In this document: positions 1-12,000 of the stretch, one piece after another
Position numbering within the stretch: position 1 is the first letter of the stretch
Layout: each line of letters starts with the position of its first letter
NCBI GenBank assembly: GCA_947683625.1
Contig: CANTUR010000675.1
Coordinates: 1,240,001-1,304,000 of the forward strand
Source: Mallotus nudiflorus
Lineage: Eukaryota > Streptophyta > Magnoliopsida > Malpighiales > Euphorbiaceae
Direction of reading: 5' to 3'
Length of the DNA stretch: 64,000 nt
The notes under the pieces: generated by a model
What the model was told of the DNA's origin: nothing
The model's database searches: none
Seen by the model: only the letters and a program-made list of their open reading frames with translations
Made by a program: the position numbers and the translations under genes

Positions 1-886
1 TTGGACCCTAAACCTATACAATTCTTTGAAGTTTCTGATCCCCAAATCTCTCAGCTTTCTAGACAATACTGGGACACACCCCTTTATTGCCAAGACTAAT
101 TGATCTAACTCAGTAGGCCTATGCCTCATCAAAGATAGCTTTCCCCTCCAATGAGACAGGTAATCAGCAAAGGACTCATTAAAGTTCTACTTGGTGTTCT
201 GTAGATCTCTCAGGGACAACTCCAACTAAACATTGAGGCCATATTGCTTTGTAAAAGCGGCACATAATTCCTTTTAATCCGATTGAACATATGGTTCCAA
301 AGTGTAGTACCAGTGGATCAGTGCTCCCTCCAATGACATAGGGAACTGCTTGATGATTTGGCTTTCAGTCAACTCAGTGGCTTTCATATAAGTCACATAC
401 TGCTTCAGATGCAAATGGGGATCCTCGGCACTAGAGTATTTCTTCATATCAAGAAATTTGAATTTACAGGGTAGCAATTCATCTTCCCTTTTTAGATTCA
501 GATCTGCATAATCTAAAGGATGACAATTCCCTTCTCCTTCATCATCATCTGCATTTGGTTTATAGCCTTAGTCATGCTCTTGGCCCACTCAGTTTGCCCC
601 ACATCTTTAGTTGGGTTCACATTTCTCCAGTTTGATAGGTTGGCCAACACTGTTACATCATCTTCTTCCCTTCCCTCATTTGGGATATCCTTATTGAGAT
701 CTATCGAATTGATTGGTGGCACATTGGACGACTATACCGGTTGATTCTCTCTAATGAGCTTAGTAATTTCCTCATCATCTCCCTTATTATAGATCGGGTT
801 TCTGCAATCACTTCATCTTTCAACTGTGCCTTAAATGCGTCTGGATCAAAACCACCTACCATTCCCAATTTTGAATTTCTGACCAA
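1..886 (-). pseudogene. Decayed gag of a Tat/Ogre-like Ty3/gypsy element (partial)
   Basis: Gag would build the particle that packages element RNA. On the minus strand the N-terminal part starts at 886 (MVRNSKLGMVGGFDPDAF). It then passes through three reading frames (886-701, 722-513, 477-274), so at least two frameshifts separate the pieces. The piece at 477-274 carries the recognisable gag core: a DPHLHLKQYVTYMKAT segment followed by SLEGALIHWYYTLEP, the pattern of the retrotransposon gag domain of Tat-lineage elements. The element runs off the left edge of the window, so pol cannot be judged. The primer site and LTR to the right (2770-4831) belong to the same element. Lineage is inferred from gag wording and primer site, not from a tree. 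Confidence 0.72.
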
Positions 887-2764
887 ACGACCTAAACTAA
901 TTCGGACCCACCTTGATGAGCTCGAAGGATCTATAGTGCTATAAAGTCATATGTTAGAATGATGCATGAGGTGTATGCATGATATGCAAGTCCATTTTAT
1001 TTTAAGGAAACTTAAGAAATAAACAAAAAAGAAGATACACAAAACTAAAATGCAAAGCTTAAACATGCAAACTTCTGCCCTTATTTCTCCCACACGCATA
1101 TTCAATGGCAAGTATCTTGCCCTAGGATTTTTTGCCTGAGTTTTAATTATCAATGGGGGATAACAAAACCGACATACGCAAGATAAGTTTCAAAATGATT
1201 CATACAAGTAAGGGGTCCTTTACATAAAGTTCGAGTCCATTTCCTATGAGCCAAGGTCCTTAGCACCATAAACTCATTTGTCAAGGCCCACTTGAAATGA
1301 GTTATAAATAAACATGAGAGGCCTTTATTGACTTAGTTTGTTTATAATGGGCTTTAGTTGGACACGAGGGCCCATTTTACCTTTGATTGCTTATTGATAG
1401 ACTCAAGATTTATTTTAAAGGTCCATTATAAGGCATAACACACATGCATGTGGGGAAAATTCCTAAGGATAGTTGCTAAGTCATTATATATGATTGAGTC
1501 TTGGGTAAAAAAGCTTCGGTACCCACAATGATATACATCCATATACGTCTCCCCACTCAAGAGTCAAACAACGCGGATTAGTATATGTCGTGAGTGATAA
1601 TGATCAAATATTCTACCATTAGGTTTGAGTGAAACATAGGTAGCGAAGCACTGACTATTCGCGGGTTTATTTGGGACTAAAGTGCTCATTGTGTGCAAAA
1701 TGTGTAGTGAATGCATAAATGCCGGAAGAAATAAAAAATAATTAAAAATGATAAAATGCAAAACACTAGAATCAATTTATCGGGTTTCTGCAATCACTTC
1801 ATCTTTCAACTATGCCTTAAATGTGTCTGGATCAAAACCACCTACCATTCCCAATTTTGAATTTCTAACCAAACAACCTAAACTAATTCGGACCCACCTT
1901 GATGAGCTCGAAGGATCTATAGTGCTATAAAGTCATATGTTAGAATGATGCATGAGGTGTATGCATGATATGCAAGTCCATTTTATTTTAAGGAAACTTA
2001 AGAAATAAACAAAAAAGAAGATACACAAAACTAAAATGCAAAGCTTAAACATGCAAACTTCTGCCCTTATTTCTCCCACACGCATATTCAATGGCAAGTA
2101 TCTTGCCCTAGGATTTTTTGCCTGAGTTTTAATTATCAATGGGGGATAGCAAAACCGACATACGCAAGATAAGTTTCAAAATGATTCATACAAGTAAGGG
2201 GTCCTTTACATAAAGTTCGAGTCCATTTCCTATGAGCCAAGGTCCTTAGCACCATAAACTCATTTGTCAAGGCCCACTTGAAATGGGTTATAAATAAGCA
2301 TGAGAGGCCTTTATTGACTTAGTTTGTTTATAATGGGCTTTGGTTGGACACGAGGGCCCATTTTACCTTTGATTGCTTATTGATAGACTCAAGATTTATT
2401 TTAAAGGTCCATTATAAGGCATAACACACATGCATGTGGGGAAAATTCCTAAGGATAGTTGCTAAGTCATTATATATGATTGAGTCTTAGGTAAAAAAGC
2501 TTCGGTACCCACAACGATATACATCCATATACGTCTCCCCACTCAAGAGTCAAACAACGCGGATTAGTATATGTCGTGAGTGATAATGATCAAATATTCT
2601 ACCATTAGGTTTGAGTGAAACATAGGTAGCGAAGCACTGACTATTCGCGGGTTTATTTGGGACTAAAGTGCTCATTGTGTGCAAAATGTGTAGTGAATGC
2701 ATAAATGCCGGAAGAAATAAAAAATAATTAAAAATGATAAAATGCAAAACACTAGAATCAATTT
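793..2764. repeat. 986-bp direct tandem duplication (793-1778 and 1779-2764)
   Basis: The two units lie head to tail with a constant offset of 986 bp. Each contains the first codons of gag (on the minus strand) and the untranslated leader between gag and the primer site. Reading the copies side by side I find about ten differences (for example at 830/1816, 847/1833, 1150/2136), all transitions, so the units are roughly 99% identical. The duplication inserts a second leader plus a truncated gag start between the primer site and the gag that continues leftwards. It explains the identical small open frames at 947-1153 and 1933-2139, which are not genes. Confidence 0.93.
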
Positions 2765-2769
2765 CTCTA

Positions 2770-2787
2770 TCCCCAGTGGAGTCACCA
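2770..2787 (-). other. Primer-binding site of the Tat-like element
   Basis: On the minus strand, one base after the LTR end, the sequence reads TGGTGACTCCACTGGGGA. It begins with the TGG expected to pair with a tRNA CCA end and matches the pattern often seen just inside LTRs of Tat/Ogre-type plant gypsy elements. The tRNA used is not determined here. Confidence 0.6.
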
Positions 2788-2788
2788 C

Positions 2789-4831
2789 TGTAGGCGACGA
2801 GGCTGACCGCAAGCCCAAGTGTTTGGCGACCATGGTATTGTGTGGGCTCGAGACCCACTTGAAAATACGATATAGGTCTTGGGCCTATTCGGAGATGGAG
2901 TTGCCACTCGGATAAAAATCGGGACACACTATATAACAACTGAATTCCACAGAGGTTCCCAGAAGCCATCATTAAAAATCAGGTTCAAAAACTAGGTATG
3001 AGCGTTTGAATGCTCACCCAACCTTACGATTGGCCTCCGTTTATATTTTGTGTTTTATTACCTTTAATTATTTAATTATTTCCTTATTTACATTCAAAAT
3101 TGCACTTGTTTTCATCTATTTCCTAAGTTTTACAATTAAGCTCAAGTTTGCACATTAATCCTTTTTCGTGTACGTAGTCCCATTATTTACAATAAATAAA
3201 ATAGATAATCAATATTTACAACCATGCATTCAAACCAAAGGAGGGAAGGGATTGAGGATTACAACGCCTTTGAATAAAATCAAAAGAAATATATGAAAAA
3301 TAAACTATACATATACCGAAAATAAACCAATAATAAACTATTTACACAAGCAAGATACTCTAAGACTACTCAATGACGTAGATCATCAAGTAATTCTTGC
3401 AATAATCATACGGTTAGTTTCCCTTAAAATACAACATATTAGTAATAATATTTTACAAATAATGTTTTTGAAAGAAGTTATAATAAGAATTAAGAAGGCT
3501 TGAATGGTCAAACTATCGTCATGCAACATATTAACTATAAGTAATAAAAAAAAACATGCAAGGTTAAGATCATGCAAGTTTCTAAAAAAGGGATCATGTT
3601 GCCTGAAAACCTATTAATGTGGCAATCGCCTCTGTGATGAGATGATAGCCTCATTGGCAAGAGGCGACGCCTCTGTGATGAGGCATCGCTTGATCAACAG
3701 ACTTCCTCAATACATAAAAAATAGTAGAATTATGCAGAAACATATAAAAAGAGAGGCCAAGTTGCCTAGAGGCCTGTCAATGTGGTGATTGCCTCATTGA
3801 CAAGGGGCGACGCCTCTATGAAGAGGCGTCGTCTGATCAACAGGCTAGCTCGACTCTCAAGACAATCAAACTTCTACCCTAAGCAAGCAATACATGCACA
3901 AATGCATCCAACATGTGCCAAATTACAACTACATGTAATAGTTTAAGGGATCATATCAATGAGGTAGCGTAACAAATGAAACAAACCTAAAATATATCTA
4001 AAGTATACTAACAACTTAGTCACATACAAACTAAACACAAAAATGATGAAGTTATAAAAAAATGTATTTGGATGCAAAATTTTACCGAAGTGATGGACCT
4101 TCAGAGATGTGCTTTTGAGTGTGATCTCCATTTGGGTATGAATTTCACTTTGACACAAGCTTTTCTCCTTTCTCTCCTAAGGAATGTGAACTTGTTTTGG
4201 CTTGGATTCTCCCCCTCTCTCAAGAATGTTTCTCTTTTCTTTCTTTTTTTTTTTTAAAGGTTAGAGCCCCCCTTTTTTTCTCTAAACTCTCTCTCCCTTT
4301 TCCAACCCAAAAAAATAATGGTTTCTCCTCCTTTTCTCTTTTTTTTTTTTTTTTCCTTTTTATACCCTTACTTTGTCCATGCCCCTAGGCTTTCTAGCTC
4401 ATCATGAACCCCTATAGCCTTTCTCTTCCCCCCAAAAATCTCTTTCTCATGCAAAATCAGGTTTGGGGGTATAGAGCTCACACCACTTGGCCACTATGGC
4501 TGCAGTTGCAAGTGGTCTGCCACAAAAGCGGCGCCTCTACGATGAGACAATCGCCTTTGCAACAATTGCCAAAGAGGCGATCGCCTCATTGCACTACAGC
4601 GAAGCCTCTTTGGCCCGGGTCTGTGTTGGGCCAAGCGGGTCTAGGTTATTTTTGGACAATTGAGCTAAGTCTTGGGCTTTTAACCTTTCAAGTCCATTTT
4701 CAATTGGAGATTTAGGTTTTGTTGTTGTGTCTAAGTTTTACATTTTCATCATTGGGCTTAACAACAGACCGATTAAATCAAGCATTTCTAATTCGTCCTC
4801 TAACACGGACCAACCGATTCGGGTGTTTACA
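2789..4831 (-). mobile_element. 5' LTR of the Tat-like Ty3/gypsy element
   Basis: The block starts TGTAGGCGACG and ends GGGTGTTTACA on the plus strand, so it has the imperfect TGT...ACA inverted ends of an LTR. It is 2043 bp long. Its left end aligns with the starts of the solo LTRs at 42638 and 53824 (shared pattern TGTAG-CG, then a conserved stretch ending in 'CCAAG'), and its right end with theirs. It lies directly outside the primer site, which fixes it as the 5' LTR of a minus-strand element. It holds a GC-rich palindromic motif family built on GAGGCGACGCCTC at about 3600-3850 and 4525-4615. Open frames inside it (for example 4404-4715) have no recognisable product. Confidence 0.8.
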
Positions 4832-6205
4832 AGCATTCACTTAGATAAAATAAATTTATAATAAATAAAAATAGATACATTTAATTTTATTAGGAATGAA
4901 AAGAAATGATTTTTTTGTAATATATTTAAAAATATCTAAATATTTATATTTACAGTAAATCATATGTAAAATATTTTTATTATTATAAAAAAATGTTATT
5001 GTTTCCTTTTTCCCCTTTTATTGAGAAAATTGAGCGCGACAGGTATATGAGTCACACGAACTTTAGTGTTCAATTTCTAATAGACTACTGTAATATACCA
5101 AGGACCGAAAATCTAAAGGTTCCTAAATTTGCTTTAGGGAAAGTAACTAAATCCATATTGTTGAAAAATGCCAAAAACGAAATAAGAATTTACTCATGTT
5201 TCGATCTTGAAGATGACCATCCTCTTTCTTTTTTTTTTTTCTAATTTGTTGGACACTCCTTTGTTTGTCTCTTCTTCTCTGCTTAACTGCTTCTCTTCCA
5301 ATAAAATCACGTACGTTCTTGACTAAAAAATCAACTTCATCTCTACTTCTATCATTCTTCAACTGCTTAACTAGTAGGGATTCAAATTCCTGTTCTAGTT
5401 GACTCTAATGTTCCTCAAAATTCCAATGACACAGGGAAATCCATTTCCAAAAAACATTTTGAAAGCATCACTATTCTTCAAACTATAAACTTTCAATCCC
5501 TCAACCTTCAATTAATAAAACCTACCATCGATTCTCAAATTTCTACAATGGCTTCCACCCAAAATCAACAATTTTAATTTTTCATATCATCAAACATGAC
5601 TACCACTACTTCTGAAAATACATCTAAGAGAAACCAAATGCAACGATACCCATTACCTCAGCTTTGCCAACAATAGGCTCTCTGTCACCGCCGAGCATCA
5701 CCAACACAAACGGTTTTGGCCAAGGACAGTCAACAGCTCCCTTCACTCCAAATAATTCCATTTTTTCTTCACCACAAACAACTTCTTCCCCTTTGTCGAT
5801 GTCGCTCTTCATTGGAGGTTTCTCATCGCTTGTCGGAGCTGTCTCGATAACTGGAGATCTGCTTACAAGTACACTTAGCCGACTGCATTTTTTTTATTAA
5901 TTTTTTTACTGAATTACCCCTGCTTACATGGGGACAATTATTTTTTATGTTGGTTTTTTGGTCATTTCTCTCCTCTTCCCTTTTTTAATTGGCCTGCTGC
6001 AACGGAAGTCATTTCCGATCGATAATATCATGCATACACACACAATAAAATATCATGCGTGCTAAACTAAAATTAAATTAAAAGTAAAGACAATGCATTC
6101 ACTAAAATTAGATAAATATAATTCAAAAATAAATAAATGCTCTTTCAACTTTTACTTAAAAAGTTTTGAATTTAACACTCTTTTTTAACAATTTTGATAC
6201 CTTAT
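4832..6205. other. Intergenic stretch without a recognisable gene
   Basis: After the LTR comes AT-rich DNA. At about 5000-5900 the composition is more balanced and short open frames occur on both strands (for example 4993-5244 plus and 5664-5900 plus, rich in Ser, Thr and Pro). I recognise no domain in them, and they lack a shared frame. They could be a decayed element leader or host intergenic DNA. Confidence 0.5.
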
Positions 6206-6209
6206 ATAT

Positions 6210-7680
6210 ATATATATATAATAAGAAACTTTACAATCTTTAACAATTTTAACATATTTTTAAAAAAATTGTCAAAATAATAATTAAAACTCTCAAAGTT
6301 CGGGATTTTTTTAAAAAAAAATTAGGTCAATATTAACTTATATTTATTCAATCAATTTTTTAACATCCTATAAAATGTTGTAGTATTTAATGTTGATATT
6401 GCACTAAATTTCTTTTAATTAAAAAAAAAATTCAATGATTTAGTAGACATTGTCTTTTTAAAATATACATTTTAAAATAAAAATAGTATTTTAATTTGTT
6501 ATAAATTTTAAATTACTTATATGACACATAAATAATTTTTTTTTAATTAAAAACATGTTAACGTTATTAAAAGGTGTAAAGTGTATAGTTTTAAAGTGAA
6601 AAAGATATTTCAATGTCATATAAATAAATTGCAAACTTATGAGAATTTAAAATATTATATATATTTTTTAAAATAGTATATTTTATGGAGAAAATTTTTA
6701 CTTACTCATTAAATTACTTTTTTAATTAAAAGGTATTTGGTGATATATCAACATAATATTTTCTCAGGTGTTAAAATATTGATTAAACAAATATAGTTTA
6801 ATACTAAAATAGAATTTTTTTTTGTTGATAAATTTTAAAAGGATATACTAAAATTGTTAAAAGTGGTAAAGTGTTAAAATTTTTAAAATATGTAAATTTC
6901 AAAATTTTTTAAATGAAAGTTTAAAAACATGGTAAAATTATTAAAACTCTTAAATTTTAAGATTTTTTAAATAGTTAGGTCAAAAAATATTTATTTCAAC
7001 ATAAAACTATATTTGTTTAAATAATATTTTAGCATTTGATAAAATGTTATGTTGATATAACATCAAACACCTTTTAATTAAAAAAAATAATGAGTTAGCA
7101 AAAATTTTCTCCTTAAATATAATATTTTAAAATAAAAAATAATATTTTAGTTTATTATAAGTTTACAATTGTTTATATAAGTAACTGCAAACACATAATA
7201 AATCGAAACGCTTTTTTTTTTTTTTTGAAATGGTATATTTTAAGAAAAAAAATTTACTAACTCATTAATTTTTTTTTAATTAAAGAAATTTGATGTCATA
7301 TCAACATTAAACACCACTTCTCAAAAAAAAAAAAAACATTAAACACTACAATATTTTATCAAATGTTAAAAAATTGATTGAACAAATGTAATTTAATATT
7401 GCTCTAATTACCTAAAAAAATCTTGAACTTTACAATTTTTTTGACAAATTTTTAAAAGAATATGTGAAAATTGTTTAAAAAATTAAAAATTTTATGATTT
7501 TTTTTTATAGATATTAAAAGAACATATTAAAATTGTTAAAAAATATGTAAAGTTTAGGATTGTTGGAGTAAAAGTTATAAAAAATGCTAAAATTGTTAAA
7601 ATTTGTAAAATTCAAAATTTTTTAAGTAATTAGATCAAATTAATAAATCATAATTAAATTGTAAAAAAATCAAAGGTCTT
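6210..7680. repeat. Alternating foldback array, four half-units
   Basis: This very AT-rich stretch holds four related segments in alternating orientation: about 6290-6540 (+), 6625-6860 (-), 6950-7190 (+) and 7215-7470 (-). The plus units share a run in the order 'TTATTCAATCAATTTTTTAACAT ... AAAATGTTGTAGTATTTAATG' with substitutions, then a TTTTAATTAAAA core and an 'AATGATTTAGTA'-like tail. The minus units are their reverse complements. The result is two imperfect hairpins in tandem, like foldback or MITE-type elements. No target duplication was identified and the ends are approximate. Confidence 0.6.
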
Positions 7681-7814
7681 TTTTTTTATAAAAAAAAATA
7701 GTCAAAATAATGTATTTTAATATGTTCATATATGTCGTATATATAACTAAATTGCTATAATCAGTGTATATTTTTGCAGTTAACTCTGAAAAATCTGAAT
7801 AGATTTATCAATTG

Positions 7815-8118
7815 AAGCTGACGGCTTAGAGATGCTAGTAGCTTCCTATCTTTGTAGGAATAATTTTGGCCTTTAGACAAAATAAGTGATTATCTATAAA
7901 CAATTCAATTTGAAGGATATAGTTTTGCGGGGTTCAATGATGATCAAAGATCATTTGTAAAATTGATCGCTGAACCTGGCACAATCATATCCTTTAGAAA
8001 ATAATCGTTTATCGACAATGAATTCTTTTGTTTTATAGTTTAGAGAAGTTAAAAGCCAAATGATTCATACAAAGATAAGAAGCTACTAGCATTTCCATGA
8101 CTGAGTAGGCTTAGCTCC
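7815..8118. other. Long, well-paired hairpin, small-RNA precursor candidate
   Basis: The left arm (about 7815-7940) and right arm (about 7970-8118) are reverse complements over some 130-140 nt with few mismatches. For example 7833-7854 (ATGCTAGTAGCTTC, then TATCTTTGTA) pairs with 8068-8095. A second well-paired block (GGATATAG at 7914-7921 with its partner near 7985) lies closer to a loop around 7950. Pairing this long and good is typical of a recent MIR locus, an siRNA-producing inverted repeat or a foldback MITE. I matched no known miRNA. It lies about 0.9 kb beyond the PYRD stop codon. Confidence 0.5.
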
Positions 8119-9010
8119 ATCCAAAATGATAAAATTATTCCAGTTTTTTAGGGTTAATTTTAAAATAAATGTTTTTGCCTATTTGCAAAAGTACATAACC
8201 TTCGATGTTTTTTCTGCAATTTAATCATATTCATAGTCAGTGTTCAAAATAAAATTAAGAATTTATTAATAAAGCCACATGTTACAAATCAAGTGAAGTT
8301 CATAATTGAACGTGGCAGCAAAAATTTTGTCCTGAAACAGGGACCTTTCACCAAGACGCCCAGTACCATCAGTTCCAAGACGTGCGCCTGTGTTGGGTTT
8401 TAAGAGCAAAAGTTACAACTCTAATAGGCACTTGACAGCCACATCATAAAAGCTCATTCCAGCGCACCAAGTCCAATAATTATTAACACTACAACAAGTC
8501 CTTCAACGGACTCTTCTCATTGCACCTTTAGCTTACCTGAATGGAATGACTCAGAACTCAGTTAGGGAATAGAAGTCAGATACATGGGACACTTGATCAG
8601 CTAATTAAATCTCTCCTCACAAGTGAAAATTCAATGACAGTCTCCATTCTCTCTCACTTGGCACAATAAAAAAAAGGCCACATCAGTCACTGCTTTCAGC
8701 TTAACCCACTTTAACCCGTACACCAACGACCATTCCTCATTGATCCTTTCCTGGGAAAATTAACATGGTCTTCCCACAATTTCCCAACTAAATGCCTTTC
8801 AAAAACAAACACATTTGACCAAGTTAAAACAACTCTCTGACCAAATGTATAATAGAACCCGACAGGGGGAAGCCAATGCAAACTGTATTAACCAGTAATA
8901 CGTACTGCCCTATAATGACATAGACAACCTTAAGACCTTGTGCATGGTTTGTTTCCTATGCATACATGTTGTCTTCTCTATAATTCTTTGAAGTCAGAAC
9001 ACAAATGCCA
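8119..9010. other. 3' flank of PYRD, including its probable 3' UTR
   Basis: No coding region is supported here. The part next to 9011 must contain the 3' UTR of the minus-strand PYRD gene, but the transcript end cannot be fixed from sequence. An AATAAA on the minus strand occurs at about 8262-8267, which is rather far from the stop codon. Confidence 0.4.
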
Positions 9011-12000
9011 TTATCTATGATCTGCACCGACAGCTTCAAGGATGGACTTGAAACCATCCCTTTCTAAGCACCCAGCCAATTCAGCCTGTAGCAAATTCAC
9101 AGAATGAAAAACACCAATTGGATCAATATGCCAAAACAAACACAGGAAAGAAGTCCGTATTTTGCCCGTCAGCATATATATAGCATCAAGAAAATATGTG
9201 CGATGAAAAAAATCCTACACAAATTTGAGTATGAAGATCTTCGAGGGTGTTGCAAAATACCAGCAGCAAAGTAAAGAGACATAGGGACTGAAGCTTAGAT
9301 ATGTGCCAATTCAAGCAAATCTAGCACATTAGAAAGCTATTCATTGTTCAGTTTAAAAGAGTGCATTTATATTCATCAAGGTAAGCCCATTGAGAGAAAG
9401 AAATAGCCAACTGACACTGCTTGGACAGCTAAAAGAAACGGAGCTAATGGGTCTGGGACGGGTCAGTTATAGCAGCAGGTTAACGTCACCTATTGATAGA
9501 TCTCAACGACCAGTTAAGTCAAAAAAAAAATAAAAAGATATCTGATTCTATTTTTTTATCACAAAAAATGTCCACATGAAATCTATAATCCCATTGCGGC
9601 ATGAAAGAAATGATGGGTACAAAATTACAAATGAAAGTAAATTCCTGTTTTTGTTTAATTGAGGCTTTCCAAAAGCCTTTTTTTTTCTTTTTTTTTCCCC
9701 TAGCACAACAAATAGACAATCACTTTTTTACTCTTAATTAGCTTCAGAGATAGTGAGAAAATTACCAGAATGTGACAGCAACCAAGGATGCTAATATTGG
9801 ACACATACAAAGTCTTGGATTAATAGGAAAAAAAAAAACACTATTCATATGCATTCATAACTAGATGGTTGAGGTCAGACAGTTTTGTTCACCTATTACT
9901 AACCGGGGTTTTAAATGCAATATTGACTATTACATGTTGATTTTTTTGGACAGGCAATACAGCGAGGGAAATAATAAGGAACCTTAGCATCAAATAAAAT
10001 AAACTAAGGCAACAAATGATAAGGAATCTTAGCATCCAGATCCTTCAGGGGGGATAGGCCACAGAAGGATTCCTACTTTCTATGTGTTTTTTTTCTTTTT
10101 TTTTCTCTTTCTTTTACAAATTAGCGCTGTGTCCCTTCTATGGCAGTAAGCAGCATGAGGCAAATGACATTCAGCTTTTTCTTTTTGTATGTTAAAACTT
10201 CTCCGTAGTCATACTGTTGAGACCAAACTAATTTTGTTACTGAGTCACTAAATTTTTTTTTTTTTGACTTATTTATCCTTAGTGTAAGTGGTATAAAATT
10301 AAAATATGTACTATATTGATATAATTAATTAATAGAGACAATTAACCAAAGATGTATACATTAAGAAAAGAAATAAAGCTAATTTCAAAAAATTAAATAC
10401 ATGCATCTATATAGTGTTGAAATATACAAAATCATCAAAATGTCCAAAAGTTTAGATTATATTTGATGTTTTAGTGTAATATAGCATGTATATTTAAATA
10501 CACCTAAATATTAGTATTAATATGTGGAGGCAAGTTCCTTAAATGGACATAAAAAGATAATAATTTATCGTAATCTGGAATTTATTCTTGTTTATAACTC
10601 GTCCAAGTTGGGATCAAATTTGTTATGACTATACAAAGGTTCTTATATAGTGTATAATTATAAAGAGGTTTTCATGTACTAAACAAATCTTGTGCTATAT
10701 GTTCATAAATTCTTTAAAAGAAATGATATTTTGTACGATAGTTTTAGCCATAGCAAGATCCCCCAGTCCAATGGTTCCTATTAATTCATGCTGAATATTG
10801 TGCAAAAACTGTCATACAGTATAGTGCAAGTTTTTCTTTATATCCCAACATTGATACTACATTTCTCTTCATCGCCTTTTCTTAATAAATAAACAAATAA
10901 AAATTTCAAGTAGATCATCATTTATTTACTCATAACCTACTCAATCCCAATCAACTCCTCACCCCTCTCCCGCATAATCGTAAAAAAAAAAAAAAAAAAG
11001 TCACCTCCACCACACCATTGTTACTACCACCATTGCTCCAATTACCCTCCCTACCACCTCCAACTCAACATTACCCACAACCCATTACACTCAGTTGACT
11101 CTTAACCACACTCAATTGAAGTTTTACAGTGTAGCAAATTTATAGTGGCGGTAGAATTTGGTGCTTGTTTATAAATGGGTGTTAGGACTCTCAATATAAT
11201 GTTCTGATGAATGGGTACTTTTAGAATTTACTTTCTGTTGATTTAGATTTTGTATATTATTTGTTGTATTGATTTTGTATACTGTTGTTGTTGATTTTGT
11301 TAGAAGTGTTGATTTTAATTTTGTTGTTGATGATGTTAAGTGGTTGTGTTTGGTTATGCTGCCGATGATAATTTTGTTCATATCTCCAACTGTTATTGTA
11401 GATTTATCATTTGGCCCAGAATTTTCCTAATCGGCCTCATCATGTAGGAAAGCAACCTTGAGAGACTTCAGACTCTCACGGGCATCATCTATCCTTTTGT
11501 TCTCAATTTTTACTTCTGCTACAGATTATTCTTGTTTCTCCTACAACTGAGCCAATGTATCCTAGCATGATCTTAAGGCCGCAGATGCCATCAGAGTCCA
11601 AGCCTCATCATCTTCAGTGCATATGCTTGCACCAAATTCATCCTGCAGACTGCAAACTTTCTCCTAAATTTCTATGATTGTCTGTTCAATCTCCCAACAC
11701 TTTGCTAGCCCGGCCACATAGAAACTCTTCATAAGCTCTTACTTTGTAAAGCAAGAATCTGTTTTCAAAACCTGTCAATCTCCTGAAACCCCTGAGCTTT
11801 GCTCAAGCCAGATTTAGCAGCTGCAAGCTAATTTGTTGTCTTCATTGACTTCTTGGATTGTAATTTCTTCAAATATAATATGAATATAGCCTTAAATGCT
11901 TTCGATAATGATAGTAATCAGATGGTTCTCCTGCGTAGTGTTGATAATAGGAAATAGATATTTATGTTTTTTTAATAAAATTGGATAAACAATAGAGGAG

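Noticed and set aside
947..1153. Identical 68-residue frames at 947-1153 and 1933-2139 as a duplicated gene
   Set aside because: Both lie in the untranslated leader and are identical only because of the 986-bp tandem duplication.
2550..2972. 140-residue open frame on the minus strand
   Set aside because: It runs from the LTR across the primer site into the duplicated leader and has no domain. Chance frame.
4404..4715. 103-residue open frame on the plus strand
   Set aside because: Inside the Tat-like LTR, low similarity to any family, and overlaps the palindromic array.
5624..5900. Ser/Thr/Pro-rich frames on both strands as a host gene exon
   Set aside because: No domain, no splice context that fits, and both strands are open because of composition. 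Left as unassigned.
7905..8010. Match of the hairpin to known miR162, miR166 or miR172 families
   Set aside because: Only short words are shared (for example CGATAAAC). No 20-nt match to any miRNA I can recall.
8330..8420. Minus-strand reading NTGARLGTDGTGRLGERS as an extra exon
   Set aside because: Short, no matching family recalled, and PYRD already ends at 9011.
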